Shown here: in pieces, positions 1 to 8,178 of the stretch
How positions within the stretch are numbered: the first letter of the stretch is position 1
How the letters are laid out: each line of letters opens with the position of its first letter
Origin: Hymenobacter pini
GTDB lineage: Bacteria; Bacteroidota; Bacteroidia; Cytophagales; Hymenobacteraceae
Length of the DNA stretch: 64,000 nucleotides
Direction: 5' to 3'
Assembly: GCF_020421205.1 (NCBI RefSeq)
Contig: NZ_JAIZZH010000007.1
Span: 173,459-237,458, forward strand
Translations under genes and position numbers: made by a program
The notes under the pieces: model-generated
The model's input: only the letters and a program-made list of their open reading frames with translations
What the model was told of the DNA's origin: nothing
Databases searched by the model: none

Positions 1-2
1 CC

Positions 3-95
3 GATGTGGCCGTGCTGCCCGCCCCCGCTCCCCAGGAGCTGCGTAACGTGAACACGCCCGAGGAGGCTGAGCAAGTGCGCCAGGAGCTGGAGTAG
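3..95 (+). CDS. C-terminal tail of an unidentified protein (left-truncated)
   Basis: An open frame enters from the left edge and ends at TAG 93-95. Its last 30 residues are rich in Pro, Ala, Glu and Gln (DVAVLPAPAPQE at the start, EQVRQELE at the end), which looks like a hydrophilic or helical tail. No domain can be recognised from so little. The stop codon lies inside a copy of a palindromic repeat (91-132), so the repeat supplies the end of the gene. Confidence 0.45.
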   Translation, partial: DVAVLPAPAPQELRNVNTPEEAEQVRQELE

Positions 96-132
96 CGCGC
101 AGCTCCGCTTTGCGCACAAGCGACGTGAGTAG
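91..132. repeat. Palindromic intergenic repeat, family A, copy 1
   Basis: The segment starting AGTAGCGCGCAGCTCCGC and continuing to a GTGAGTAG-like end recurs at 2516-2556 and, inverted, at 2585-2625. This copy carries several substitutions. It begins within the last codons of the upstream frame and contains its TAG stop. The layout resembles REP-type elements. Its function is unknown. Confidence 0.6.
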
Positions 133-172
133 CCACGCGTATGCACGCCCGGCATCAGAAAATAAATACGGT

Positions 173-216
173 AGAGTCAGGGAGTTGCCGCTACTTTAGC
201 GCCACTTCCTGACTCT
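173..216 (+). promoter_or_regulatory. Hairpin-forming leader upstream of the S41 peptidase gene
   Basis: AGAGTCAGG (173-181) is exactly complementary to CCTGACTCT (208-216), with a 26-nt loop. It ends 10 nt before the ATG at 227. The loop contains TACTTTAG, one mismatch from the Bacteroidota -7 box TAnnTTTG. It could be an operator or an untranslated-leader hairpin. No factor can be named. Confidence 0.3.
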
Positions 217-226
217 ATTCCGTTAT

Positions 227-2494
227 ATGAAACGCACGTATCCTCTTGTGGCCTTGGTGGCCGCTGGCTTTTCGGCCCAGGCCCAGCAGCCCAACGTTAA
301 TCTTAACCTCGATTTTGAACAGATAGTCCGGCAGACGCAGCAGCCGGCCCGCTGGTGGTCACCGGGCGCCAACGGTTACTCCGTGGAGGCCGATTCGGTG
401 GTGAAGCATCAGGGCCGCTACGCACTCTGCCTACAGGGGCCGAGCCAGCCAAGCACCATCAAAGGCGCTTCGCCGGTACTTGGAGTAGCTTCGGTGCAAC
501 TGCCCATCGGGTTTCGGGGCCAGACGGTAAAACTGACCGGTTACCTGAAAACCGACAACGTGCAGAACGGCTACGCGGGTTTGTGGCTGCGCGAAGATGG
601 CCCTAATGGCACTCTGCAACTGAATAACATGAGCAAGCAGAATCTGCGGGGCACTACCAGCTGGCAGCAGTATTCCGTTACGCTTCCGCTGGAGCCAGAC
701 GCCAAATCCCTCCTAATTGGTGGCCTGCTCACGGGCACCGGTACGGTATGGCTGGATCAGCTGGAACTGACCGTGGACGGCAAGCCCTGGTGGCAGGCCC
801 CGGCTAAAGTGATGCAGCATTTCAAGGCCGAACAGGATACTGCCTTCCGCCAAGGTTCCGGCATCAGCCTCCAGAATCTGAGCAAACAGCAACTGGAAAA
901 CCTGGCGGTGCTGGGCCGGGTGTGGGGCTTCGCCAAATACTACCACCCGGTGGTGGCCCGGGGCGAGGTGAACATGGACGCCGAGCTGTTCCGGGTACTA
1001 CCCAAGGTACTGCAGGCCTCCAACCTGGAAGCCCGCAGTCAGGTATTGAGCATCTGGCTTACCAGCCTGGGCCCGGTGCCAGCCTGCCCTACTTGCCGGG
1101 AACCGAAACCCAAAGACGTCCGGCTGCAACCCGACCTGGCCTGGCTCACCGATAAGCGGCAAGTAAGCCCGGCCCTCAGCCAGCAGTTGGTGTATCTGCG
1201 CCAAAACCGCAACCAGGGCCTGCACTACTACGTGCGCAGTGCCCCTCACGTGGAGAACCCGCTGTTTGAGCACGAGGAAACGTACCCCTCGGCTCCCGGC
1301 AGCCTACCCGACGACGGCCTGCGCGTGTTGTCCCTGTTCCGGTACTGGAACATGATTGACTATTTCTTCCCCTACCGCTACGCTATTGGGGAAGATTGGC
1401 AGCAGGTGTTACCGGAGTTTCTGCCCAAAATGGTAGAGGCCCGCACCCCAGAGCAATACCGCCTTACGGCCCTAGCCCTCATTGCCCGCCTCAACGACTC
1501 GCACGCCAGCGTCTTGTCCAATGACCAAGTGCTAACGGCGTACTGGGGCAACTACCATGCACCGGCGCAGGTTCGCTTTGTGGAGAAGCAGCCAGTTGTC
1601 ACTGGTTATTTCCACCCGGAGCTGGGTCCGGCTTCGGGCCTGCAGCTGGGTGATGTGGTGCTGTCGATAGATGGGCGGAAGGTGAAGGATATTCTGACGG
1701 AGCGCAAACCCCTCACGCCTGCTTCCAACGAGCCTACCCAACTGCGCAATATGGCCCGCGACCTGCTGCGCGGCCGCACCGAGCAAGTGCAGCTCGTCGT
1801 CCGGCGCGACGGCAAGGAACTACCCCTTAGCATCACGCGCTACCCCGCCACCAAGCTGAACCTAGCCCTGAACAGCGGTACCCCCGGCCCCAAAGCGCCC
1901 GCCTGGCACCTGCTGCCGGGCAACATCGGGCACCTCTCGTTGGGCACCATCCAGACGAAAGACCTACCGGCCATTATGCAGGAAGCCCGGGGCACCAAGG
2001 GCCTCATCATCGACATCCGCAATTACCCGTCCGATTTCGTGGTGTTTTCCCTGTCCCGCTACCTGTTGGCCAAGCCCCAGGAGTTTGTGCGCTTCACCAG
2101 CCCGCAGATTGCCTACCCCGGTATGTTCCTGCTCTCGGAACCACTGCAGGTGATGCCGGGTAAAGAAGCGCCGTATGCCGGCAAGGTGGTCATTCTCGTG
2201 AATGAACTGTCGCAGAGCCAGTCAGAATACACCACCATGGCCCTGCGTACCGTGCCGGGGTCCGTGGTAATGGGCAGCACCACCGCCGGGGCCGATGGCA
2301 ACGTGTCGGCCATTACGCTGCCCGGTAACCTGGGCACCCGCATTACTGGCTTGGGCGTGTACTATCCCGATGGCCGCGAAACGCAACGCATTGGGATTGT
2401 GCCGGACATTGAGGTGAAACCCACCATTACCGGCATCAAGGCCGGCCGCGACGAGGTGCTGGAACGGGCCGTAGCACACATTGAAAAAGCGTAG
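227..2494 (+). CDS. Secreted S41-family peptidase with PDZ domain
   Basis: A 755-aa exported protein. A Sec signal peptide ends near residue 20 (AQAQQ). It is followed by a beta-rich, carbohydrate-binding-like segment (about 25-190) and a helical linker with the WGFAKYYHP motif common in this family. A PDZ-like element lies around residue 474 (LGDVVLSIDG), and the S41 core spans about 560-740. The probable nucleophile is Ser664 in NELSQSQSEY, placed by alignment with the SASE motif of C-terminal processing proteases. The Lys of the CtpA-type Ser-Lys dyad is not seen where expected (TTAGADG), so this is more like the tricorn/IRBP-type branch. Likely role: periplasmic or outer-surface proteolysis. 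The gene stands alone and runs toward moaE, with a palindromic repeat between them. Confidence 0.85.
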   Translation: MKRTYPLVALVAAGFSAQAQQPNVNLNLDFEQIVRQTQQPARWWSPGANGYSVEADSVVKHQGRYALCLQGPSQPSTIKGASPVLGVASVQLPIGFRGQTVKLTGYLKTDNVQNGYAGLWLREDGPNGTLQLNNMSKQNLRGTTSWQQYSVTLPLEPDAKSLLIGGLLTGTGTVWLDQLELTVDGKPWWQAPAKVMQHFKAEQDTAFRQGSGISLQNLSKQQLENLAVLGRVWGFAKYYHPVVARGEVNMDAELFRVLPKVLQASNLEARSQVLSIWLTSLGPVPACPTCREPKPKDVRLQPDLAWLTDKRQVSPALSQQLVYLRQNRNQGLHYYVRSAPHVENPLFEHEETYPSAPGSLPDDGLRVLSLFRYWNMIDYFFPYRYAIGEDWQQVLPEFLPKMVEARTPEQYRLTALALIARLNDSHASVLSNDQVLTAYWGNYHAPAQVRFVEKQPVVTGYFHPELGPASGLQLGDVVLSIDGRKVKDILTERKPLTPASNEPTQLRNMARDLLRGRTEQVQLVVRRDGKELPLSITRYPATKLNLALNSGTPGPKAPAWHLLPGNIGHLSLGTIQTKDLPAIMQEARGTKGLIIDIRNYPSDFVVFSLSRYLLAKPQEFVRFTSPQIAYPGMFLLSEPLQVMPGKEAPYAGKVVILVNELSQSQSEYTTMALRTVPGSVVMGSTTAGADGNVSAITLPGNLGTRITGLGVYYPDGRETQRIGIVPDIEVKPTITGIKAGRDEVLERAVAHIEKA

Positions 2495-2515
2495 CCGTTA
2501 AATAATGGCATTTTC

Positions 2516-2625
2516 AGTAGCGCGCAGCTCCGCTTCGCGCACGAGCGAAGCGAGTATCTATGCGTGTAGACTGTGCACTCCGGAACTCGCCTGCGGCTCG
2601 TGCGCGAAGCGGAGCTGCGCACTAC
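2516..2625. repeat. Palindromic repeat, family A, inverted pair
   Basis: Two near-identical arms of about 40 bp face each other: 2516-2556 (AGTAGCGCGCAGCTCCGC at its start) and 2585-2625, its reverse complement with a few changes. They are separated by about 28 bp. The element fills the gap between the stop codons of two convergent genes (2494 and 2627), so it could fold into a large cruciform or RNA hairpin and act as a bidirectional terminator. A diverged single arm occurs at 91-132. Confidence 0.75.
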
Positions 2626-2626
2626 T

Positions 2627-3085
2627 TTACGGGTGCGCCGCTACCCACACGTCACCGTCCTCATAGAACTCCTTTTTCCAGATAGTAACTACCTGCTTTA
2701 GGGTGTCGATGATGTACTGGCAGGCGGCAAAGCTCTCAGCGCGGTGCGGGGTAGACACGGCTACTACCACGGCCACGTCGCCGATGTAGAGGGTGCCTTT
2801 GCGGTGCACCACGGTTACGCGCTGCAGCATGGGCCACCGCTCCACGGCCTGCTCGGCTACTTTGCGCAGCTGGTGCAGGGCCATGCTGTCGTAGGCTTCG
2901 TACTCCAGGCGCACCACGGCGCGGCCGGTGCTCCGGTTGCGCACCGTGCCAATAAACGTGTTGATGGCCCCGGCCCCATCAGCTTCCACGCTTTGTAGCG
3001 CGGCCGAAACATCAATAGGCTGGTCGGTTAGGTCGATGTGAATCAAAGGAAAGGGAATGAGGAAGTGGGGAAGGAAGAACGTCAT
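2627..3085 (-). CDS. moaE: Molybdopterin synthase catalytic subunit MoaE
   Basis: Large subunit of molybdopterin synthase, which transfers sulfur from MoaD thiocarboxylate to precursor Z (cPMP) in cytoplasmic Moco synthesis. The family body is clear: IHIDLTDQPIDV at the start, AGAINTFIGTVRN, then LEYEAYDSMA, STPHRAESFAAC and IWKKEFYEDGD, the last carrying the conserved catalytic Lys pair. From the ATG at 3085 the protein is 152 aa, but the first 13 residues (MTFFLPHFLIPFP) are encoded partly by a palindromic repeat and do not resemble MoaE. A TTG at 3044-3046 would give the normal start, (M)IHIDLT. A longer reading frame extends farther upstream over moaD and is not credible. The gene lies downstream of moaD on the same strand. 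Confidence 0.92.
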   Translation of the reverse strand: MTFFLPHFLIPFPLIHIDLTDQPIDVSAALQSVEADGAGAINTFIGTVRNRSTGRAVVRLEYEAYDSMALHQLRKVAEQAVERWPMLQRVTVVHRKGTLYIGDVAVVVAVSTPHRAESFAACQYIIDTLKQVVTIWKKEFYEDGDVWVAAHP

Positions 3086-3110
3086 GCTGAGCCTGCGAGG
3101 AATGACGTTC
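3077..3110. repeat. Palindromic repeat, family B, short copy
   Basis: GAACGTCATGCTGAG is followed after a short centre by GGAATGACGTTC, its near inverted complement at the ends. Longer relatives lie at 10576-10675 and 12872-12974, and a degraded half at 54538-54568. This copy sits between moaD and moaE and contains the ATG at 3085 used by the upstream-most plausible moaE start. Confidence 0.75.
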
Positions 3111-3138
3111 TGGTTTACTTGGCAACCGGCAACCGAAA

Positions 3139-3381
3139 TTACCCGCCGCTCACGGGCGGAATGAGGGCTATTTCGTCCCGTTCCTGCAGCAGGGTATCGT
3201 CGGCGGCGTACTCGTTGTTGACGGCTACGGCCAGGCTGCTGAGGCGGGCCAGTTCGGGGTAGCGGGCGTGCAGGTCGCGTAGCAGCCCTTGGGCCGACTG
3301 ACCTTCCGGCGCGGCTACTTCCAGCGTAGACTGCCCTACGATTTCGCGGGCAATGCCGAACAAAGCAATTTTCAGGTTCAT
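3139..3381 (-). CDS. moaD: Molybdopterin synthase sulfur carrier subunit MoaD
   Basis: An 80-aa ubiquitin-fold sulfur carrier. It starts MNLKIALFGIAREIVG and ends IALIPPVSGG. The terminal Gly-Gly is the site adenylated by MoeB and thiocarboxylated for transfer to MoaE. The start at 3381 gives the normal family length; an upstream in-frame ATG at 3426 would add 15 residues of no family character. moaD precedes moaE in a two-gene operon and is divergent from moaA, with about 160 bp between the starts. Confidence 0.9.
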   Translation of the reverse strand: MNLKIALFGIAREIVGQSTLEVAAPEGQSAQGLLRDLHARYPELARLSSLAVAVNNEYAADDTLLQERDEIALIPPVSGG

Positions 3382-3545
3382 GGGTTGTATAAGTAATGGC
3401 CTTCGGGCTTCCGTGCGTCGAAACAATCAATGACCAACACGCTTCTGTAGGAGTTGACGAAAGTATTGCTCCGAACGGAAAAGCCGGATTTACGTTGTTT
3501 GTTTGGGTGCGCCCGCCCCGCCCGAATCTTTTGCTTCCTTTGTCT

Positions 3546-4556
3546 ATGTCTGTTGCTGTACCCTCCGTGCTGTTTGATAACCACGGCCGCCCGCTCGAAT
3601 ACCTGCGGCTGGCCGTTACGGACCGGTGCAACCTGCGCTGTTTCTACTGTATGCCCGAAGAGGGCATCAAGTACTTGCCCAAGCAGGAGCTGCTGACGTA
3701 CGAGGAAATGGAGCGGCTGGTGGCCATTCTGGCCGGGCTGGGCGTGCGAAAAGTGCGCCTAACGGGCGGGGAGCCATTTGTGCGCCGCGACTTAGTGCCA
3801 TTTATGAACCGCCTGAGCCAGATTCCGGGTATTGAGGAGCTGACTATGACCACCAACGGCGTGCTCACAGCGCCTCATGTATCGGAGCTGGCCCGCATCG
3901 GCGTAAAGGCCGTGAACCTTAGCCTCGACACCCTGGACCGGGCCCGCTTCGCCAGTATCACCCGCCGCGACGAGCTGCCCCGTGTGCTCGACACGCTGTA
4001 TGCCTTGCTGGCGGCCGGCATCCGGGTCAAAATTAATGCCGTGGTGATGGACGGGCAAAATACCCAGGACCTCATTCCGCTGGCCGAGCTGACCCGCGAC
4101 TTACCAGTGGACGTGCGCTTCATCGAGGAAATGCCTTTCAACGGCGGCAGCCACGACGCCGCTGCCCTACCCTGGAACCACCGCCGCATCCGGGAGCATC
4201 TGGAGCTGAACCTGGGCGAGCTGACCCCGGTGGCCGCCCGTTCCGGCGACACGGCCTCCCACTACACCGTGGCCGGCCACCAGGGCCGCCTGGGCATCAT
4301 TGCGGCCTACTCGCGCACTTTCTGCGGCACCTGCAACCGCATCCGCCTTACTGCCGAGGGCGGCCTCAAAACCTGCCTCTACGACCAGGGCGTGCTCGAC
4401 ATCCGGGCTTTGCTGCGTGGCGGCTCCTCCAATGAGCAGATTGCTGACGCGCTGAAATCGGCCTTCCGCAACCGCGCCGCCAACGGGTTCGAGGCAGAGA
4501 GCCAGCGCCCGTTGCACCAGCTCAGCTTTGAGTCAATGAGCACGATTGGGGGGTAG
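3546..4556 (+). CDS. moaA: GTP 3',8-cyclase MoaA
   Basis: A 336-aa radical-SAM enzyme that, with MoaC, converts GTP to cyclic pyranopterin monophosphate, the first step of molybdenum-cofactor synthesis. The N-terminal cluster is Cys28-x3-Cys32-x2-Cys35 (CNLRCFYCMP) and the second [4Fe-4S] site is Cys260, Cys263 and Cys277 (FCGTCNRIR...KTC). LTGGEP is the SAM-binding motif and the protein ends in the conserved Gly-Gly. An in-frame extension to 3396 exists, but the start at 3546 (MSVAVPSVLFDN) matches the family. No moaC is seen in the window. Confidence 0.95.
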   Translation: MSVAVPSVLFDNHGRPLEYLRLAVTDRCNLRCFYCMPEEGIKYLPKQELLTYEEMERLVAILAGLGVRKVRLTGGEPFVRRDLVPFMNRLSQIPGIEELTMTTNGVLTAPHVSELARIGVKAVNLSLDTLDRARFASITRRDELPRVLDTLYALLAAGIRVKINAVVMDGQNTQDLIPLAELTRDLPVDVRFIEEMPFNGGSHDAAALPWNHRRIREHLELNLGELTPVAARSGDTASHYTVAGHQGRLGIIAAYSRTFCGTCNRIRLTAEGGLKTCLYDQGVLDIRALLRGGSSNEQIADALKSAFRNRAANGFEAESQRPLHQLSFESMSTIGG

Positions 4557-4632
4557 CCGGCCCAAAAGTTTTTTACTCAGAGGCGGTGATAGTTGCGCAT
4601 ACTGCGGATTAACCAGTATATCGCCTTCTGCT

Positions 4633-5226
4633 ATGAACTGCTCCGTCACCTCTGCGCCACCCGTTTCAGCCCCGGCCACCGAGCTGGCGGCGGCCCTGCG
4701 GGCCAATCGGGAACAAACGCTTACCCGCCTCTACGCTCAAAGTTTTCCGGCCGTGCGGCGCTATGTTCAGCAGCGGGGCGGCTCGGCGCAGGATGCCAAA
4801 GACGTATTTCAGGATGCGTTGGTACTGTTTTACGAGCAGGCCGTAAGTGGCCAGTTGCAACTCTCGGCTTCGGCCAGCACCTACCTGTTTGCCGTGAGCC
4901 GTAACCGGTGGAAGCAGGAGCTTAGCCGCCGCACCGCCCGACGGACCAGTCCGCTCACCGAGGACCACACCCAGCTACCGGAAGCTCCGGCCGCTGATGC
5001 TTCCAGCCCTGATATGACGGCGGTAGTGCTCCAGCATCTTACCCAACTCACGGCAAAATGCCGGAGCATGCTGCTGGCGTTCTACTACTTCCAGCAGCCC
5101 CTGGAGCAGATTGCCGCCGAGCACCAGTACGGCAGCGTCCGGTCGGCGACGGTGCAGAAGTTTAAGTGCCTGGAGCGCCTGCGCAATGCTGTACGCCCGC
5201 TTTTCCGCGACACCTTTGCTTCCTGA
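4633..5226 (+). CDS. ECF-type RNA polymerase sigma factor
   Basis: A 197-aa sigma-70 family protein. Region 2 spans about residues 22-95 (QDAKDVFQDALVLFYEQ, then TYLFAVSRNRWKQ) and region 4 about 130-190 (LLAFYYFQQPLEQIAAEH, then ATVQKFKCLERLR). The ATG at 4633 gives a normal ECF length; a longer in-frame start at 4546 overlaps the end of moaA and is unlikely. The next gene begins 2 nt after its stop, so the two are probably co-translated. Its regulon cannot be read from sequence. Confidence 0.88.
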   Translation: MNCSVTSAPPVSAPATELAAALRANREQTLTRLYAQSFPAVRRYVQQRGGSAQDAKDVFQDALVLFYEQAVSGQLQLSASASTYLFAVSRNRWKQELSRRTARRTSPLTEDHTQLPEAPAADASSPDMTAVVLQHLTQLTAKCRSMLLAFYYFQQPLEQIAAEHQYGSVRSATVQKFKCLERLRNAVRPLFRDTFAS

Positions 5227-5228
5227 CT

Positions 5229-5501
5229 ATGCGCCCCGAATTGGAACGTTTGCGCCGCATTGAGCAGCACCTGCTGGGCACCTCCCCGGCACCCGACTGG
5301 CAGTTGCAGCAACTACTCGATACTGATGTAGCCGCCGACACTGAACTGCAACGCCAGCTGTACCAGGGGCTGTATCAGGCCGGGCAACAACAGCTGCGCC
5401 AGGAGCTCAACCAGATTCATCAGCAACTGTACCGGCGGCACGGCTGGTTACAAGCCGCTACTGGCCGGCTACGCCAGGCCTGGCACCGGCTGCGGCGGTA
5501 G
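5229..5501 (+). CDS. Small Gln/Leu-rich protein coupled to the ECF sigma factor
   Basis: A 90-aa protein rich in Gln, Leu and Arg, probably almost all helical (LRRIEQHLLG, then QLYQGLYQAGQQQLRQELNQ, ending WHRLRR). It has no signal peptide and no convincing membrane span. It begins 2 nt after the sigma-factor stop, the position where Bacteroidota ECF systems often place a regulator. An anti-sigma or sigma-stabilising role is inference only; no known anti-sigma motif is visible. Confidence 0.7.
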   Translation: MRPELERLRRIEQHLLGTSPAPDWQLQQLLDTDVAADTELQRQLYQGLYQAGQQQLRQELNQIHQQLYRRHGWLQAATGRLRQAWHRLRR

Positions 5502-5611
5502 GCTCCGCTCAATAATCCCAACCACTTCTTCTATAAGCAACCAGGCCTGCGGCGCGCAGTGCCCTGGCAGCGCCTTGCCTGCCTTTTTCGAATCAATTTA
5601 CTCCGTACCCC

Positions 5612-6310
5612 ATGCTTACTACCCACGAGTTCCGCAAATTTGCCGTGCACGGCCAGGGCCTGAACGGGCTGGCCGTTGACCAATACGTGCAGCACACCCA
5701 GGCCCGGGCCTGGCCCTACGTCACGGGCATGACCCGCTCGGTAATTGAGGAGCGCCCCACCCGTTTCGCCGAAATCGACGTGTTTTCGCGCCTGATTATG
5801 GACCGGATTGTGTTCCTGGGCACGGCCGTAGACGACCAGATTGCCAATATACTGACGGCCCAGATGCTGTTTCTGGAATCAGTGGATGCCCGGAAGGATA
5901 TTCTGCTGTACGTGAATTCCCCGGGCGGCTCGGTGTACGCGGGCTTCGGCATTTATGACACCATGCAGTACGTGCGGCCCGATGTGGCCACCATTTGCAC
6001 CGGGTTGGCGGCTTCCATGGGTGCCTTTCTGCTGAACGGCGGGGCCTTGGGCAAACGCTCGGCCCTGCCCCACGCCCGCATCATGATTCACCAGCCCTCG
6101 GGTGGAGCGCAAGGCCAGTCGTCGGACATCGAAATTACGGCCCGCGAAATTCTGAAGCTGCGCCGGGAGCTGTACGAAATCTACGCGGCCCGCACCGGCA
6201 AAACCTACGAGCAAATCCACCACGACTCCGACCGGGACTACTGGATGCGCGCCGACGAAGCCCGCGAGTATGGCCTGATTGACGAGGTGCTGGAACGTCA
6301 GCCAGCGTAG
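5612..6310 (+). CDS. clpP: ATP-dependent Clp protease proteolytic subunit ClpP
   Basis: A 232-aa serine protease that forms the tetradecameric chamber of Clp. The catalytic triad is visible: Ser135 (GLAASMGAF), His160 (MIHQPSGG) and Asp209 (DSDRDYWM), with the 25- and 49-residue spacings typical of ClpP. The oxyanion strand YVNSPGGSV precedes the Ser. The N-terminus is about 30-40 residues longer than E. coli mature ClpP, consistent with a propeptide or family extension. No clpX is adjacent. Confidence 0.95.
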   Translation: MLTTHEFRKFAVHGQGLNGLAVDQYVQHTQARAWPYVTGMTRSVIEERPTRFAEIDVFSRLIMDRIVFLGTAVDDQIANILTAQMLFLESVDARKDILLYVNSPGGSVYAGFGIYDTMQYVRPDVATICTGLAASMGAFLLNGGALGKRSALPHARIMIHQPSGGAQGQSSDIEITAREILKLRRELYEIYAARTGKTYEQIHHDSDRDYWMRADEAREYGLIDEVLERQPA

Positions 6311-6386
6311 TGATGATGGATTACACCACGAAAGCCCGTATCCTTGGCCCGCACTGCCACATTCCCGGCAGCCCGCCTCCCACACC

Positions 6387-6665
6387 ATGACCGTACTTCT
6401 GAGCTGCCTGCTGTTCTTTAATCTGCTGTGCTTTCTGCTTTTTGCCCTCGATAAGCGCAAAGCCCAACGCGGCCAGCGGCGCATCCCGGAAAAAACGCTA
6501 CACCTCGCCACGCTGCCGGCCGCGGCCCCCGGTGCCTGGGCAGCCATTCTGCTGCTGCACCACAAAAACCGCAAAGCCGCCTTCTGGAGTATTACGCTGC
6601 TGCTGACGCTGCTGCAGGGGGCGGTTCTCTATTTCACGTGGCCCCACTTGCAGGCGTTGGTTTGA
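6387..6665 (+). CDS. DUF1294 family small membrane protein
   Basis: A 92-aa inner-membrane protein. Two or three hydrophobic segments surround the family signature ALDKRKAQRGQRRIPE and a central HHKNRKAAFW motif. These match DUF1294, whose function is unknown. The start at 6387 puts the first hydrophobic helix (LLSCLLFFNLLCFLLFAL) at the N-terminus; an in-frame start at 6279 would overlap clpP. Confidence 0.85.
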   Translation: MTVLLSCLLFFNLLCFLLFALDKRKAQRGQRRIPEKTLHLATLPAAAPGAWAAILLLHHKNRKAAFWSITLLLTLLQGAVLYFTWPHLQALV

Positions 6666-6761
6666 TGTCGAGAGTAAATGCCCCGCACCAACTCAGTTTT
6701 GAGTTGGCGAATACGATTAGGGATGGAAACAACTGAATATATTAGCCTATTTATTCGGGCT

Positions 6762-7274
6762 ATGTGTATCTGTACAAACCGCCTTGCGGGTTTTATTGGA
6801 ATTTTCTTCGTGCTACTGAACAGCTCAAGTTGCCAGCAACTCAGGAGAACGTTAGGTCGGCGAAAATTTGATCAGGCCACACACATTGCTCAGGCCACGG
6901 TACGCGGTGGGCGCAAGATAGTACCAGGCAGCAGCCACGTTTTCTCTTATAGTCGACTGAAAATCTTACCATACGTAGGCTCTCACAACCGTATTTATAC
7001 GCAGATTTATCTAAGCGCCCGGAATGTTGGTGATTTGCCGTTTAATCGGCCAGTAAATCTCTCGGATTCGATTGTGGCAATTTCCGGCTTTGTATCCCGG
7101 GACTGGCCCTTCGATATGGAAAATATTGTGGGCACGGTCACACGCTTGTCAACCGATACGCTTAGCCCGACGCTGCTCCTGCACCTAAAATACACAGTGC
7201 GGAGCGACCGAAGAGCTTTGCGGCGACGCCTGGAATTTCAGACTGACACAGCCTACTTTCAGGTAAAAAACTAA
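6762..7274 (+). CDS. Hypothetical lipoprotein
   Basis: A 170-aa protein of unknown function. From the ATG at 6762 it has a basic start, a hydrophobic stretch (GFIGIFFVLL) and then NSSSCQQ, a weak lipobox. The rest is beta-rich with no recognised motif. In-frame starts at 6678 and 6723 exist but would bury the signal sequence. The coding DNA appears noticeably more AT-rich than its neighbours, which may indicate acquisition or low expression. Confidence 0.6.
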   Translation: MCICTNRLAGFIGIFFVLLNSSSCQQLRRTLGRRKFDQATHIAQATVRGGRKIVPGSSHVFSYSRLKILPYVGSHNRIYTQIYLSARNVGDLPFNRPVNLSDSIVAISGFVSRDWPFDMENIVGTVTRLSTDTLSPTLLLHLKYTVRSDRRALRRRLEFQTDTAYFQVKN

Positions 7275-7293
7275 CCCAAGCCGCGTCGACCCG

Positions 7294-8100
7294 ATGAAGC
7301 TACTTCTCTGGATACTGGGGCTGGGGGCGGCGCTGTACGTGGCAGTATGCGTGCTCCTGTATTTTCAGCAGGAGCGGCTGTTATTCTTCCCCACCAAACT
7401 ACCCGCCGATTATCGTTTCCGATTCAGCAACCGGTTTGAGGAAAGGTGGATTTCGACGGCCGACGGCACCCGCCTGCACGGCTTGCTGTTCCCGGCCGAT
7501 TCAGCAGCCAAAGGGTTGATTTTCTACCTGCATGGCAATGGCGGGGCCTTGGATAGCTGGGGCGAGGTTGCAGCTACCTACACCCGATTGGGCTACTCGG
7601 TGTTTCTGCTCGACTACCGGGGCTACGGCAAAAGTGGGGGCCGCATCAGCAGCCAGGCGCAGCTACTCGCCGACGTAGACACGGCCTACCAGCAGCTCAC
7701 GCGCGAGTTTCCGGAAGAGCGCACGGTGCTGCTGGGCTATTCGCTGGGCACGGGCGCGGCGGCGTGGCTGGCCGCCCGGCACCACCCGCGCCTGCTAGTG
7801 CTGCAGGCCCCCTACGCCAGCATGCGGGCTATGGCCCGGCAGCACTACCCCTGGATGCCGCCCTTCATTGTGCGCTACCCGCTGGCCACCGATGAAGTAC
7901 TGCCCCACGTACAGGTCCCCATCGTCATCTTCCACGGCGACCAAGACGAGGTTATCAGCCCAGTATCCACGGCCCGGCTCCGGCAGCAGCTTAAGCCCCA
8001 CGACCAGTTCATCACCCTGCCCGGCGCGGGCCACAACGGCATGACGGATAACCCCGACTATCAACGAGCTATCCGGCAAATACTGGCTCAGCATTACTAG
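7294..8100 (+). CDS. Membrane-anchored alpha/beta hydrolase
   Basis: A 268-aa serine hydrolase with an N-terminal hydrophobic anchor (residues 3-24). Motifs: oxyanion LHGNGG (79-84), nucleophile elbow GYSLGTG with Ser150, acid Asp218 in HGDQDEV, and His247 in GAGHNGM. The layout resembles the BEM46/ABHD13-like branch (LLFFPTKLP near the N-terminus). Substrate unknown. It starts 19 nt after the preceding lipoprotein gene and may share its transcript. Confidence 0.88.
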   Translation: MKLLLWILGLGAALYVAVCVLLYFQQERLLFFPTKLPADYRFRFSNRFEERWISTADGTRLHGLLFPADSAAKGLIFYLHGNGGALDSWGEVAATYTRLGYSVFLLDYRGYGKSGGRISSQAQLLADVDTAYQQLTREFPEERTVLLGYSLGTGAAAWLAARHHPRLLVLQAPYASMRAMARQHYPWMPPFIVRYPLATDEVLPHVQVPIVIFHGDQDEVISPVSTARLRQQLKPHDQFITLPGAGHNGMTDNPDYQRAIRQILAQHY

Positions 8101-8178
8101 GCACACGCGTAGAAGCTGACGGGAAAAAGCCCCAGCCCGCAAGGTTCAGGACGAGGTGTTGGCTATCTTCGGGCCGCT

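Noticed and set aside
3396..3545. N-terminal extension of moaA
   Set aside because: The added 50 residues have no family similarity and overlap the moaD start; the internal ATG at 3546 fits MoaA.
3086..3631. N-terminal extension of moaE to 334 residues
   Set aside because: It runs across moaD in another frame and through a repeat; the extra residues are not MoaE-like.
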